DNA of 27,350 nt from Sergeia podlipaevii (GCA_030849805.1 JASANZ010001957.1:1-27350); one strand, 5' to 3'. Shown: positions 7,601 through 16,253, numbered from the stretch's first letter. Notes: a model not told the origin generated them from the letters alone. A program made the numbers and translations.

Positions 7601-9660
7601 TTCAACTGATGGCCATCTTGAGACGTTATGGCGACACGAGTATGCTGTTCGAGGCACTTGGGGTGCACCGCGTGGCTCAGGACCTGCTAGCCCAGTATGG
7701 GGACGTTCAACGCGAATACATATCGATGATGGGATCTCGTAAGCTACACACTGAACTCGATCCAGCAGGAAGATTTATGGAAAATGTAAAATGCTTCATG
7801 TCAAGTGCGTTCGGTGGCGAGGCAAATCAAACGGAAGTGATCAAGGTTCACACTGCTGATCCTCTTGAAATGGAACAAAGGCAGGCAATTATCAGCCGCG
7901 CGGTAATTGACTACTCGAAAAAGTCTTTACTTGAACTTGTTGCTCGTCACCTAGAAAAAGAAGGTTTGTCGGAATCGGCACGAACATTGCGCATGGAAGG
8001 CAATCTGGATTCTCACGGTGTTGAAAGCCATTCATCTACACCTTTCAGTGACCCAAAGAGCTCTTCAAGCGGGCCGACGCTGAATAATGTAGTACGTACA
8101 TATCTTCGGCAGCAGCAAGAACGGTGCGTTAATCCCATCGAGACTCTCCCAGAGTTTGATCTCACAAAGAAGCATGTGTACTTGCCACTGACTGCTCCTC
8201 CTGACGAGAGTCGAAATGTGTTCAATCGTCTCCTCCAGAGGAAAAGTGGTGAGAAATTTTCCTTTCGGACGCAAGTGAAAGACAATTTTCTTACGTACAG
8301 GTATCCAGCCTTCATGTTCGATATCACCGGGGGTGGTGAAGGAATTCAAGGTGAAAGCCTTGCGTTTTGCGACGATGGTGATGCGATTGTGGTGGGAACA
8401 TCCGAAGGTGAGATGGCCTTCTTTGACACTTTTCCCGAGGAGGTGTCAGAGAAGAAGCTTTTGGAAACGCACCCAATTTTCGAGAATGAGAGTGTCGCGT
8501 CCATTGTTGTCTCGTACGATGGCTCACTCCTCGCTGGCGTGAGCGAGGGAAACGTAGTGAAAGTGATGCAGCGTCGCTCTCTTCCAGTGATACAACAAGA
8601 GTTTTCTGGCTGTCGCACAATTCGTTTTTCGCATGATAACAGCTGGGTCCTCGCCACCTGTGATGAGCAGCATATGTGCCGCCTTTATGATATCAACACA
8701 CGACAGGAATTGCGGTGCTTTAGTGACCGTAGTGGATCTGGAGAAAACATGGATAACATCGCGATTTTTGATTATTCCTCCCAGCTTGTCTTGAATGATG
8801 CCATCTTATGGGATGTGCGGTGTAGCGACAAGCCAGTGTTTAGGTTTGATCGCATTACTGAGTCATTTGCCAGCACATTTCATCCTTCCAATCAGCTTAT
8901 TATAATCGACGAGAAGGTGTGGGATCTGCGATCCCTGCGGATAGTGCAGACTGTTTCGGCGTTTCAAAAAACGAGCAGCTTTCATGTCAATCGCGCAGGA
9001 AATGCCATTTACAGCTTCCGTGAAGGCGGAACACTAAGCAGTGCAACCCCTGCGCCAATTATCTCTGCTGTTGACACGTACTCAATGGGGGTAATCTTCT
9101 CAGAGGAGGTACGCCCTGCATTTAAAACGTTTGCGATTGATCCATCCGATCGGTACTGTGCTGCGATTGTAAATCAAGACATGGATACAATGATTCGTGT
9201 GCGTTTGTTTAACATGTCCTCAGGGCCATTCTCGGGTCATGGGGTGTTCACCTCGCATGATGTTCAGGAGGAGTCTGAAGGATCTCTTGAAGACGAGGAT
9301 GAAGATGGTGACTGGTCCATGGACAGCGGCTTTGGCGGTGACGAATATGACAACGACGATGACGATGCTAGCAGTACAGAGTACAATCCCACAGGCGACG
9401 ACGAGGATGATGATGAAGAGGAGGATGTAGAGGATGATGAGGATGATGAGGAAAGCGGTGAAGGAACAATCGGAGCGGAGCAAGAGGATGATGAGGACTT
9501 TGAAGATGAAGACGATTTCGAGGAAGATGAAGAGTACAATGAGGATGAAGAATATGACGATGATGATCTTGAAGAAGGCGAATTTTCTGACGAAGAGTCC
9601 TCTGATAGTGCGTACGAAGGCGGTTCTTCTCAAGAGAGAGCCTCCATTCATTCCACATGA
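4639..9660 (+). CDS. DCAF1 (VprBP)-like CRL4 substrate receptor with MIB/HERC2-like domain and acidic tail
   Basis: This is a 1673-residue homologue of DCAF1, the WD40 receptor that docks substrates onto CUL4-DDB1 ubiquitin ligase. The order is: helical N-terminus; an insert at about 422-489 (GDRVGRGPRWNHENQG ... YRYRYAAPHFEV) that fits the MIB/HERC2 pattern; a long helical repeat region; a LisH motif at about 1091-1125; and a WD40 propeller from about 1215 to 1530. Two WDxR boxes, LWDVR (Arg1394) and VWDLR (Arg1431), are 37 residues apart, almost the spacing of the two DDB1-contacting arginines of human DCAF1. Segments such as VLNDAILWDVR and FHPSNQLIIIDEKVWDLR are typical of the family. From about 1543 to 1665 the tail is almost all Asp/Glu, as in animal DCAF1. 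The MIB/HERC2 insert is not part of the animal protein as I know it. Confidence 0.88.
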   Translation: MSVATESSGSTYEEYSLEGSLDDPFDLGDGYAGDLYPQDELDEEEVTLSSSSLPLVKDIMKRVLKVSKLLKTSKQKVSDFSIVPSEPSGGDEASANNSYSVAEWEKEVALLKEYEQLYSFLWARLLRLLYDEQKKCADVYASTLNAEDRVPFESLAHAIHHNTVFCDAMGELIDFSYEQRGYDIDDTLSRQQLVLKEHLQTMERIQLTATNCAVIVVEGSRESFLDPVSMYDLCKTVSNEHNRRKRLVPLSLMFSTLEQDDQAMAEAFVQGIPRIILQRLRHLVHRIFGRPTEGKDNEVAEQHNKRSPQRYRCAVVRSEPNSHLSSRRASPQAATQENEQTSPLLLSTLSFQADGQQDLPDSPLPVLPGSAEGTFPAELPLLMPRVEHRKRSRQLTECTLTAKVKRFENGAGADEQQYAQLNVGDRVGRGPRWNHENQGNLCDYGEVVGFTECNQVLVKWIPSCDASTTHHGGKLYRYRYAAPHFEVVHWEDYLKVKTMNVDKDALRKLEFMLFCALAGSLCRQRDTILPALQFQTIESTLHVIDSVGMAASQHAAEHETELAEMREKQRLAAEEEDGAVDEDALASLLQWDFCLQRAKQKFREDREWVLGAIWTLSAVLSHRRLAFLFLEADGVRRILQIVNESAEIAVIYSCSVVLTHLSKTSVFEELLRRQRRYYDPIMNFVMHQWKRSPNTEVQTSAGEFLFHAMSFPCVLAYFDNADGSLHAIASLENDLTASEEHFDVLNPNVQLTTMKCMNTYLISHLMLATRVIFRKHRVLSTLVTKSSPNVSLPRDPATVDAVLGFLTVQSPALPDVSAENVQSLLILDRLPAIQKLIIRGFHKLLLRYANFYFIQSRWDLLSSSLQALCVLTVIPHVRPLVAEPQPLDSGIAQLLVIVNELSVSYNKNNTSREAHLLPCVVAALHILINVMTPPTDTSDEAAVATFNNICGIFRASDGVRTLLDALKVKRDVSMSAKLSYFPVVARAVQLMAILRRYGDTSMLFEALGVHRVAQDLLAQYGDVQREYISMMGSRKLHTELDPAGRFMENVKCFMSSAFGGEANQTEVIKVHTADPLEMEQRQAIISRAVIDYSKKSLLELVARHLEKEGLSESARTLRMEGNLDSHGVESHSSTPFSDPKSSSSGPTLNNVVRTYLRQQQERCVNPIETLPEFDLTKKHVYLPLTAPPDESRNVFNRLLQRKSGEKFSFRTQVKDNFLTYRYPAFMFDITGGGEGIQGESLAFCDDGDAIVVGTSEGEMAFFDTFPEEVSEKKLLETHPIFENESVASIVVSYDGSLLAGVSEGNVVKVMQRRSLPVIQQEFSGCRTIRFSHDNSWVLATCDEQHMCRLYDINTRQELRCFSDRSGSGENMDNIAIFDYSSQLVLNDAILWDVRCSDKPVFRFDRITESFASTFHPSNQLIIIDEKVWDLRSLRIVQTVSAFQKTSSFHVNRAGNAIYSFREGGTLSSATPAPIISAVDTYSMGVIFSEEVRPAFKTFAIDPSDRYCAAIVNQDMDTMIRVRLFNMSSGPFSGHGVFTSHDVQEESEGSLEDEDEDGDWSMDSGFGGDEYDNDDDDASSTEYNPTGDDEDDDEEEDVEDDEDDEESGEGTIGAEQEDDEDFEDEDDFEEDEEYNEDEEYDDDDLEEGEFSDEESSDSAYEGGSSQERASIHST

Positions 9661-9972
9661 GGGAGGAATACCTATCTGTTTAAACACACGCGCATATATA
9701 CATTTTGGAATAGTGCACACGGTTAACTTGCTAAAGCAACATATATAGTGAAAAAAAAGAGCCATTTCTTTCGTTGTGTATTGTAAATATCTTTAATAGA
9801 AACACTTTTGGAGCGTAGGAAAAAGGTGCCTTGAAAAGTAAATTCTCTTTTGTGTGCTCCTACTATTCTGAACATCTTTTCTCTTTTTTGTGGTATGTAT
9901 GTGTGCAAGTGAGAATCATAAAATTCAAACATAAAAAAGAAGGATTTTCAAGCAATACTTTAACTACTTCTC
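9661..9972 (+). other. Spacer with trans-splicing signals
   Basis: AT-rich spacer. A TC-rich tract at about 9871-9892 is followed by AG at 9908-9909. The first ATG after that AG is the start at 9973, giving a 5' UTR near 63 nt. No other gene is visible. Confidence 0.5.
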
Positions 9973-11004
9973 ATGTTTCGAAAGCTCCAGGTGGTAGAGA
10001 AGGGAAGCGATTTTGCCAAGGCAACTCGCATAACATCACAAGAGATTTCTTTGACTGTTGATGCTGGCATGGTACTCGTCAGAAACAACTATGCTGGCGT
10101 TAACGCTACCGATATTAACTTTATCCAAAACAGGTATGGGCCAAGATATGAAGTCCCGTATGATCTGGGTCTGGAGGCAATGGGACAAGTATGTGCGGTT
10201 GGCGCCGAGGTGGCCAATGTACAGGTTGGCGACCCGGTTGTGGTATATTGTACAGGTGGATATGCAGAGTACCAGACAGTGCCATGCGAGATGTGTTTAA
10301 AAGTTCCCTCTATAAACCCTGAGTATCTCGCCATGAATGTGAGCGGCCTCACTGCCGCAGTGTCGATTGGCGAAATAGGTCCGCCCAAACCTGGACAGAC
10401 CGCTCTCGTGACAGCCGCTGCTGGTGGGACGGGAAATTTGGCTGTGCAGATTTTTAAAAACAAATACAAATGCCGTGTGATCGGTACGTGCAGTAGTAAT
10501 GAAAAGGCAGAGTTTTTAAGACTGATTGGCTGTGATGTTGTTATTGACTACACGACGGGCTACGATGATGTTTTGCGGCAGATTGAAAAAGCAGCGCCAA
10601 ATGGCCTTGATTTCGTATATGAGTGTGTTGGCGGAATGCTTAGGCAAGTATCTCTACAGTGCCTCGCAGTGCACGGAAAGTTCATTCTTATCGGCGGCAT
10701 AAGTGGGTATACGGACGGATCAGCTTGGGAGGAACGAAACGGTGCTCCCATTGAAAACCCTTTGGTGGATGGAAAGTTGCTTCAACGCAGCGCATCGGTC
10801 AACGGCTTTATGCTTCCCTTCTTCCGAGAGGTAATCCCTCACTATTTTTCTTCTTTACTTGAGATGCACCAGAATGGATCTCTTTTTGTGCGGTGCGATC
10901 CCACCGCTTTTAACGGCATAGAAAGTGTTTCAGCTGCTGTCGCGTATCTTCATTCAGGAAAGAGCTTTGGTAAGGTTTTGGTCAAACTTGTCGACCCTGT
11001 TTAG
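9973..11004 (+). CDS. NADPH-dependent MDR oxidoreductase, ZADH2/PTGR3 type
   Basis: This is a 343-residue medium-chain dehydrogenase/reductase. The GroES-like N-terminal half contains NNYAGVNATDINF (38-50) and GLEAMGQV (66-73), and lacks the Cys/His zinc ligands, so it is a quinone-oxidoreductase-like rather than an alcohol dehydrogenase type. The Rossmann half has the dinucleotide loop TAAAGGTG (147-154), followed by a VIDY segment and the C-terminal GKVLVKL strand. The closest family I recognise is ZADH2 (prostaglandin reductase 3), which reduces alpha,beta-unsaturated ketones with NADPH. The exact substrate is unknown. Length is full for the family. There is no peroxisomal SKL-type end and no clear N-terminal targeting signal. 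Confidence 0.85.
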   Translation: MFRKLQVVEKGSDFAKATRITSQEISLTVDAGMVLVRNNYAGVNATDINFIQNRYGPRYEVPYDLGLEAMGQVCAVGAEVANVQVGDPVVVYCTGGYAEYQTVPCEMCLKVPSINPEYLAMNVSGLTAAVSIGEIGPPKPGQTALVTAAAGGTGNLAVQIFKNKYKCRVIGTCSSNEKAEFLRLIGCDVVIDYTTGYDDVLRQIEKAAPNGLDFVYECVGGMLRQVSLQCLAVHGKFILIGGISGYTDGSAWEERNGAPIENPLVDGKLLQRSASVNGFMLPFFREVIPHYFSSLLEMHQNGSLFVRCDPTAFNGIESVSAAVAYLHSGKSFGKVLVKLVDPV

Positions 11005-11460
11005 CAAGGGGTTTCACTTGCTTTTTTTTTGTTATTAAATATTTATGTACTAACGTAAATGCCCATTTATATGACGGTGAAGTGATGCATTTTTTTTTAT
11101 TGTTTGTCTTTTACGCATATGCTGAACAACCGCGAACGCAATTTTGAATCATGATCAAAATGTATGTTATTGCTTTGTAAACTGCACCACTGAAGTGGCT
11201 GTAGTATCGTATTTGCGTCACGATTTAAACGTGAGGTAAATTACAAAAGAAAGAAAAACGATTAATCTTTCCTTTTTTGCAATACTGCATTTGTAACATA
11301 AAATGTTAGGTTTATATCTGTTTTTTTTTGCGCATTTTTTTTTTTTTGAAAAGATATGTGTGGCAGGAAGCACGTATCAATATTTGTATATGCATAAATA
11401 AATAAAAATATAGCTGAGACCAATCTTTTCTTAAATCTTTTGAGCGCAGTGAACAGCATT
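11005..11460 (+). other. Spacer with poly-T tracts and splice acceptor
   Basis: Very AT-rich, with several T runs near 11022-11030, 11091-11098, 11321-11329 and 11335-11347. The nearest acceptor for the next gene is the TC-rich tract at about 11419-11440 with AG at 11448-11449, which would leave an 11-nt 5' UTR. The earlier T runs are followed by out-of-frame ATGs, so they fit less well. Confidence 0.45.
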
Positions 11461-12159
11461 ATGGAGTCGTACTCGCGTGAAGAGGAATACGAGTTAGAGA
11501 GGTTGCAAGAGGCTAAGAGCAAGCGGAAGTTGACGGTAGAAGAGGAGGAACAGCTTGTCTCAACGCAAGAGAAGTATGATGCGTTTATACTGCAAGGACT
11601 GAAAAGAATGAGAGATATGGCACCAGCTTCTCAAGAAAGCCGTGCAGGTCTTTACAGAAAAGTCGGCTCGATTGTTGCGACAATGAGGCGAGGTGAGGCT
11701 TCACCATGGGCACACTTTACCATTTTGGGCATTACATGTGTCATTGTGCTGTTACTCTTATCGTTCCATCCTTTTGGCAACGCAAGGCGTACTGAACACC
11801 AGCCACAGCCTCTTAAGCTGCTATGGAGTTCCGAACATGTTCATTTGGCGGTATATCTTGTTTTGACAGCAGTGTCTTTTTTGGCCGTAATTCAGAGCTC
11901 GCGTCGTTCTATGCGTTGCATCTCTTACTTGAGCACGTGCATTGCATCACCACTGCTAGCCGCGTTGTGCATTTATGTCTGGGTGAAGATATCCCAAGCA
12001 GAACCACTTCAAAAAACTGAAGTGGATGGAGCATTTTGTTACCCTTATAGGCTGATTGTGTACCTGTTCTCTCTCGATTGTGCAATCTTTTTTGGAAGTC
12101 TTTTTTGCTACGTCGCACAATGTTCTCAGCGATCTCCGCCTTCTTCATGGTGCTGCTAA
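11461..12159 (+). CDS. Conserved-looking membrane protein with four hydrophobic segments
   Basis: This 232-residue protein is one I do not recognise. The first 70 residues are highly charged (EEEYELERLQEAKSK and similar) and likely form a cytosolic helix or coiled coil. Four hydrophobic stretches follow, at about 82-100, 123-141, 154-176 and 193-215. The tail is short and Ser/Cys-rich, ending in WCC. A longer frame opens with TTG at 11440, but ATG 11461 lies just after the AG acceptor. Just downstream, from about 12120 to 12238 in another frame, is a further hydrophobic stretch (FSAISAFFMVLLIVVLF), so a frameshift or sequencing error near 12118 may have removed a fifth segment. Confidence 0.7.
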   Translation: MESYSREEEYELERLQEAKSKRKLTVEEEEQLVSTQEKYDAFILQGLKRMRDMAPASQESRAGLYRKVGSIVATMRRGEASPWAHFTILGITCVIVLLLLSFHPFGNARRTEHQPQPLKLLWSSEHVHLAVYLVLTAVSFLAVIQSSRRSMRCISYLSTCIASPLLAALCIYVWVKISQAEPLQKTEVDGAFCYPYRLIVYLFSLDCAIFFGSLFCYVAQCSQRSPPSSWCC

Positions 12160-12493
12160 TCGTTGTCCTCTTTGGGCACCCATCTTCGTTATGTGCGTAT
12201 GCTAGAAGCATTTCATCGTTGATACACGACCAAATCTAATTGAGAAAATAGAATCATTAAGGCGGAACTGTATTGTTTTTTCTACACTTTTTCACCTTTC
12301 TCTTCGCTATTGGGATTGGGAAGCAAGTACGTACCCTCCTTGACACGATAACTATTTCTTTTTTCTGGAATACATTTTTTTTCTCTCTTTTTTATGTTTG
12401 CATTTACATCGCTGCATTTGGATAAGTCCCGTTAAGCCCAGCTAAGCATTCAACAAGCACACACACACACACACACGCACATCTTCTTTATCA
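12160..12493 (+). other. Spacer with poly-pyrimidine tracts and AC microsatellite
   Basis: TC-rich tracts lie at about 12270-12303 and 12352-12393. AG sites follow at about 12425, 12434 and 12445. An AC dinucleotide repeat (12458-12476) lies just before the Derlin start. There is no separate gene unless the hydrophobic frame to 12238 belongs to the upstream gene. Confidence 0.5.
12458..12476 (+). repeat. (CA)n microsatellite
   Basis: Nineteen bases of alternating C and A followed by GCAC, 17 bases upstream of the Derlin ATG, so it probably lies inside the 5' UTR. Confidence 0.9.
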
Positions 12494-13132
12494 ATGGACA
12501 TTTTACAGCAGCTAAGTGCTACGCCCGTGACGATGGCACTAGTTGCAGGCATTAGTATCTGTGGTATATTGGCAACAATGGATGTTGTGCGTCCGTTGCA
12601 AATGATTTACAGCCCTACACTAGTTTTTGAACAGAAGCAGTATTGGCGTCTCTTGACGTCATTTCTTTTTGTTGGCCCTTTAAGCATCAACTGCTTATTA
12701 GGTTTACAGTGGATGTACATTGTTAGCAGTACGATTGAGGAACAATACTTTCACAGAAACACCTTTGATTATGTGTTTGTATTGCTTGTGGGATGTGCAT
12801 TTCTTGTAGGACTCCGGTCGATGAACGTCATTGAGGTGCCTTTTTTGAGTTTCATTTTTAGCAACATGCTCGTTTATCTGTATAGCAGGCTATCACCCAA
12901 TCAACGAATAGACCTTGTAGGATTATTTGTAATTCCAACGAATATTCTTCCCTTTTTATATTTGGCTATGACGATTGTGGTTCAAGGAATGGACAATGCG
13001 CGAGATTACATAGTAGGGTGCCTTATCGGCCATATGCTGTGGTACCTCCTTGAAATCTTCCCTCGAATCACCGGAATTAAGCTACTTCGGATACAAGAGA
13101 GACTTGAACGTTTGTTGGCATGGGCTGCTTGA
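12494..13132 (+). CDS. Derlin (Der1-like) ER-associated degradation factor
   Basis: This 212-residue multi-span protein belongs to the Der1/Derlin family of inactive rhomboid-like proteins, which move misfolded proteins out of the ER for ubiquitination and p97 extraction. Family marks are the opening PVTMAL / LQMIYSPTLVFEQKQYWRLLTSFLF, with the conserved WR at 51-52; FVGPLSINCLLGLQWMY (59-75); a VPFLSFIFSNMLVYLYSR segment; and the last membrane helix with a GCLIGHMLWYL pattern (GxxxG then GHxxxY-like). There is no rhomboid catalytic Ser-His pair, as expected. Length is slightly short for a Derlin because the C-terminal cytosolic tail is brief and no SHP box is evident, so direct p97 binding by the usual motif is doubtful. 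Confidence 0.9.
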   Translation: MDILQQLSATPVTMALVAGISICGILATMDVVRPLQMIYSPTLVFEQKQYWRLLTSFLFVGPLSINCLLGLQWMYIVSSTIEEQYFHRNTFDYVFVLLVGCAFLVGLRSMNVIEVPFLSFIFSNMLVYLYSRLSPNQRIDLVGLFVIPTNILPFLYLAMTIVVQGMDNARDYIVGCLIGHMLWYLLEIFPRITGIKLLRIQERLERLLAWAA

Positions 13133-13415
13133 TAAACAACCTTTATCTTCTGTACACGTATTTTTTACCACAACACACATTTTTGAGAACGAGAAGCCAA
13201 AAGATACTTGCACAGAAGCGTGAATCCTGCAGCACCTGGTAGTATAGTGTGCTTTATTGCTCTGCGAGTCGTGGCGCACTGGCCGTGCTACATAGAGAGA
13301 GAGAGTTGCTCCAAGTGTTCCCCTACTGCCTTCCTCCACACTTATTTTTTTAAAAAAAAAGCTTTGGTCCTATCAATTAGAAGAGGTTTGTTTATCCTTC
13401 TTTTCTGCTGAAGGA
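13133..13415 (+). other. Spacer with ambiguous splice acceptor
   Basis: T-rich tracts lie at about 13344-13352 and 13386-13407. The AG at 13412-13413 would leave only two bases before the ATG at 13416. The AG dinucleotides at 13379-13384 are alternatives. Confidence 0.4.
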
Positions 13416-14606
13416 ATGTCTCGTCACATTTTAGAGCGGTGCTCCAAGAAGCACCTTATCATTCACATGGATATCAACAAGACGATCATTCAGGTAGATC
13501 TTGCTGGCGGGCGAACAATGGAGGATGTTCTTAACAGCAACGCCGCTGCCAACGTTTATGGCTTCATTGACAAGACTGGCAAGTGGAAACCGCTGTATGG
13601 ACCCAATAGCAAAGCAAAGCAGAATCCTGAAAGCGCCGCTGTGGAGGTCATATCGTACGACGAGTATGTAGACAAGATTCACTGCGAACCTATTGGCATG
13701 CAAGATCTCCCTATAGCTGAGAGGGACGTTATGTGGAAGAAGATATCCGGGGCAAGAAGGGAGGCGGTGCGCAATTTTACGTTTTCAGGCGAAGTTGGCG
13801 AGAATTACGCATACCTCGTTGATCAACAAAAAAAGTGTCTGCTTAGTGGACCTGGACCCACGTACCATGTTATTATCCCTTCCTTTTTTCATTTTGTTAA
13901 TACACTATCTGAGCTTCAATGGCATTTTACACTCATCTTTCGCACTTTCGGCAGCGACTTGGCACCTGTTTTAAAAGAGTGGAATCAGTTCGTGTGCGGT
14001 GAACATATATGCAAACCCAAGGGGCCTGTTCTGCAGCACCTGCGCGATAACTTTGTTGAGCCAGTAACTGGATGTATTTACAGAGATCATGATGATTTGT
14101 TTTTGTGCTACGGTCCTTGCGTGTCGGCGTCTGTTCAATCGCAGGAGCTTGAGAAGGTTGAAAAGGAATCCGTAGATGCTATCACCGAGGTCCTCAAGAA
14201 CCTTCCGAATTGCACTTCTGTGAAGCAAACCAGCTACATGCAACTCGACGAAGATATGCTGTCTTTTTACGCAACATCTAACAATGTTGGTGGCTTAGTG
14301 GATTACTACCCTTTTTGGGCACAAGGAGCGGAGAGGCGCAGTTGCGGAAAAGTGTTTCCGGTTGCCGTAGATGGTCCCCGAGCGGACTCGCACTACTACA
14401 TTTTTTTCGATGACAACATCTTTCTTGGCGATGAGAAGTCCATTGTGGATGTAAGAGACATGAAGAGCGCCACCAGTATGCTTGGTGTGGAAAAAGAGCG
14501 GCCGTATTGTGTGCCCGTAAATGCCTTCGAGGCAATCGTGAACATGGACTACTTTGTGGATCGTCTTTGTGAGCGCATTCAGCTCCAGCAGCACAACAAG
14601 AACTGA
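13416..14606 (+). CDS. HAD-superfamily-like protein
   Basis: This 396-residue protein has a likely haloacid dehalogenase fold. Motif I is HMDINKTII (17-25), where D19 would be the nucleophile; the usual second Asp of DxDxT is Asn21. A candidate motif IV is FFDDN (330-334), followed by a short strand and DVRDM. LIFRTFGSD in the middle resembles the motif II region (strand ending in Thr/Ser). Between motifs I and II lies a large cap-like insert. A phosphatase or phosphotransferase role is inferred, and the D-to-N change at the general acid/base position makes activity uncertain. No signal peptide or membrane segment is visible. I recognise the superfamily but no specific member. Confidence 0.7.
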   Translation: MSRHILERCSKKHLIIHMDINKTIIQVDLAGGRTMEDVLNSNAAANVYGFIDKTGKWKPLYGPNSKAKQNPESAAVEVISYDEYVDKIHCEPIGMQDLPIAERDVMWKKISGARREAVRNFTFSGEVGENYAYLVDQQKKCLLSGPGPTYHVIIPSFFHFVNTLSELQWHFTLIFRTFGSDLAPVLKEWNQFVCGEHICKPKGPVLQHLRDNFVEPVTGCIYRDHDDLFLCYGPCVSASVQSQELEKVEKESVDAITEVLKNLPNCTSVKQTSYMQLDEDMLSFYATSNNVGGLVDYYPFWAQGAERRSCGKVFPVAVDGPRADSHYYIFFDDNIFLGDEKSIVDVRDMKSATSMLGVEKERPYCVPVNAFEAIVNMDYFVDRLCERIQLQQHNKN

Positions 14607-15011
14607 TCTCATTTTCTTTTTTTTTTTCAAATTTGGGTTACTGCTGACATTAGGCTTATATGCAGATTTTAATTGTAAGCTTTAGCAGCAGCAAAAAGGA
14701 GAAAAGAATTGGAAGACCAACAACACTTGCTTTGGTGTTCCGATATTGGAAAAACTTTTCTGTTGACAGTGTTAACATAGGAAGCAAAACAGTGTGCGAA
14801 CACACAACAACGAAGAAAATATATAGTGGAAAAGAAAATGTGTTAAAGTTTAAAACTCCCTATTTGGTGGATTCTACAAAAAAGAAAGCAACGCCTTCGT
14901 GCTGTGCACTGAATGAGCTGCTTTTTCAAATCATTTTTCTTTTACACCTGATGCTCATATTCCTTTTTATTTTGTTTTTGCTAGGAGCCGAGGAAACAGG
15001 GCACAACGAAA
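14607..15011 (+). other. Spacer with strong trans-splice acceptor
   Basis: A T-rich tract at about 14959-14979 is followed by CTAG, with AG at 14983-14984. This gives a 27-nt 5' UTR before ATG 15012. A 119-codon open frame from 14660 overlaps this tract and the next gene and is taken as chance. Confidence 0.6.
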
Positions 15012-16253
15012 ATGACTGAATTTAAGAAATTGACTGCGCTAGTTGACGCCATCAGAGATGATGTTGAAGAGTTGGGCAGGACTGTTGATATGAGCAGTAG
15101 CGCTTCTGACGGTGACGCAGCGAATGCAGAGTCACTGCACGTGATTGCAGAGCGCATTAGAGAGGCTGTGACATCAGGGACCCCTCGGCTGCTCAAGTTG
15201 CTCTTGAAAGCGCGTGAAACAGATCCAAATCGACAAATATACAATGAGGCGATGTGTGAAAAGATTGAGAAATTGTTTGAAGTATTTTGTGCTGCTATTC
15301 ACCCTCTGTTGTATGGTCATGATGCAGATTACTGTGCGCAGTCAGCCTCTGAAAATACTACTGAGGACGGCTCTCCAGACACTAGCGTGGAGGGGTTTAG
15401 CAACGCTTTAGCCGAGAACGGCGCGGTACTTTCGCTAGACAGTTCGGCCCTTCTTGAGAGAGTGGACGACTTGTACGATGCTGCAATGCTACGAAAAGCG
15501 CAGCAGGAGGCCTGGGAGGCGCGAGTTGCAACTGGACTTGCTGAGGTCGTCTTATTTGAAGCACAAGAGCGTGTTGTGCTTGCAGCAGAAGAGAAGCGAT
15601 GCCGAACCAGTCTCGCCGAGAAAAAGCGACAAGATAAGAGCGCCGTCAAGGCATTACTGCGTGTTCAAGAAGAGGCCAAGTGGAACACTGAGAGGGCCCG
15701 GCGCGTGTCTGAGCACGCCGCTATCAGCAATTCTGCGCGAGCTGTAGACATTGGAGCTGTTTCTGCGTTCATTGCGTCGAACATACCAGATCCAGGAATT
15801 CGCGCCAATTTTGCAGGTACCATGCGGGGGCTTGTTCAGGCTCTCCTAAAGACTCCCGAGGACATCAATATTCGTAAACTGCGCAGTAACAACGAGCAGC
15901 TCATCCACGATTTTGGCCATCCATGTGCCATTTCAAATAATCCTTCTTTGTGCATTTGTCCTCGTGTCGTGAGTACAGCGGAGATACTGTGGTACATGAT
16001 AGGGTACGAGGTACAATACACCGCCACGGGGACTCCATCACTTCCTTTTTTGCTGGAAAAAGGACTGATAAAGAACATTACATTGCCTTGCCAGAGACTG
16101 CTCTCTACCCATGACTATTCACGAATGGGGTTTGAGGATTATTCTGAACGCTTCTTTGAGCTTCGTGAGCCAGATGCGGTGCAGAAGCCTGATGAATGGA
16201 TGAAATGGTACGATATGATGCATGCATTGGAGCATGAACTATCAAAGTGTTGA
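15012..16253 (+). CDS. PUB-domain protein with coiled coil
   Basis: This is a 413-residue soluble protein. The N-terminal 105 residues are helical and acidic; 106-145 is Ser/Glu-rich and probably disordered; 150-235 is rich in Ala, Glu, Lys and Arg and reads as a coiled coil. From about 265 to 355 it matches the PUB/PUG pattern: a helix (MRGLVQALLK), TPEDINIRKLRSNN as the core Arg-Lys-Leu-Arg..Asn turn, and AEILWYMIGYEV followed by LPFLLEKG. PUB domains, found in peptide N-glycanase, UBXN6 and HOIP, bind the C-terminal tail of p97/VCP or its mimics. A p97-adaptor role is inferred. There is no UBX, transglutaminase or RING domain. The last 50 residues are Trp/Tyr/Glu-rich and unassigned. Confidence 0.75.
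   Translation: MTEFKKLTALVDAIRDDVEELGRTVDMSSSASDGDAANAESLHVIAERIREAVTSGTPRLLKLLLKARETDPNRQIYNEAMCEKIEKLFEVFCAAIHPLLYGHDADYCAQSASENTTEDGSPDTSVEGFSNALAENGAVLSLDSSALLERVDDLYDAAMLRKAQQEAWEARVATGLAEVVLFEAQERVVLAAEEKRCRTSLAEKKRQDKSAVKALLRVQEEAKWNTERARRVSEHAAISNSARAVDIGAVSAFIASNIPDPGIRANFAGTMRGLVQALLKTPEDINIRKLRSNNEQLIHDFGHPCAISNNPSLCICPRVVSTAEILWYMIGYEVQYTATGTPSLPFLLEKGLIKNITLPCQRLLSTHDYSRMGFEDYSERFFELREPDAVQKPDEWMKWYDMMHALEHELSKC

Noticed and set aside
9220..9765. 181-codon minus-strand frame over the DCAF1-like tail
   Set aside because: It is the antisense shadow of the Asp/Glu-rich tail, giving Ile/Val/Phe-rich text.
14660..15019. 119-codon ATG frame between the HAD-like and PUB genes
   Set aside because: It overlaps the poly-pyrimidine tract, the acceptor and the start of the next gene, and its hydrophobic end simply reflects T-rich DNA.
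4639..16253. Functional ubiquitin/ERAD cluster (DCAF1-like, Derlin, PUB protein)
   Set aside because: Kinetoplastid polycistrons rarely group genes by function, and an oxidoreductase, a HAD protein and a membrane protein lie between; taken as coincidence.
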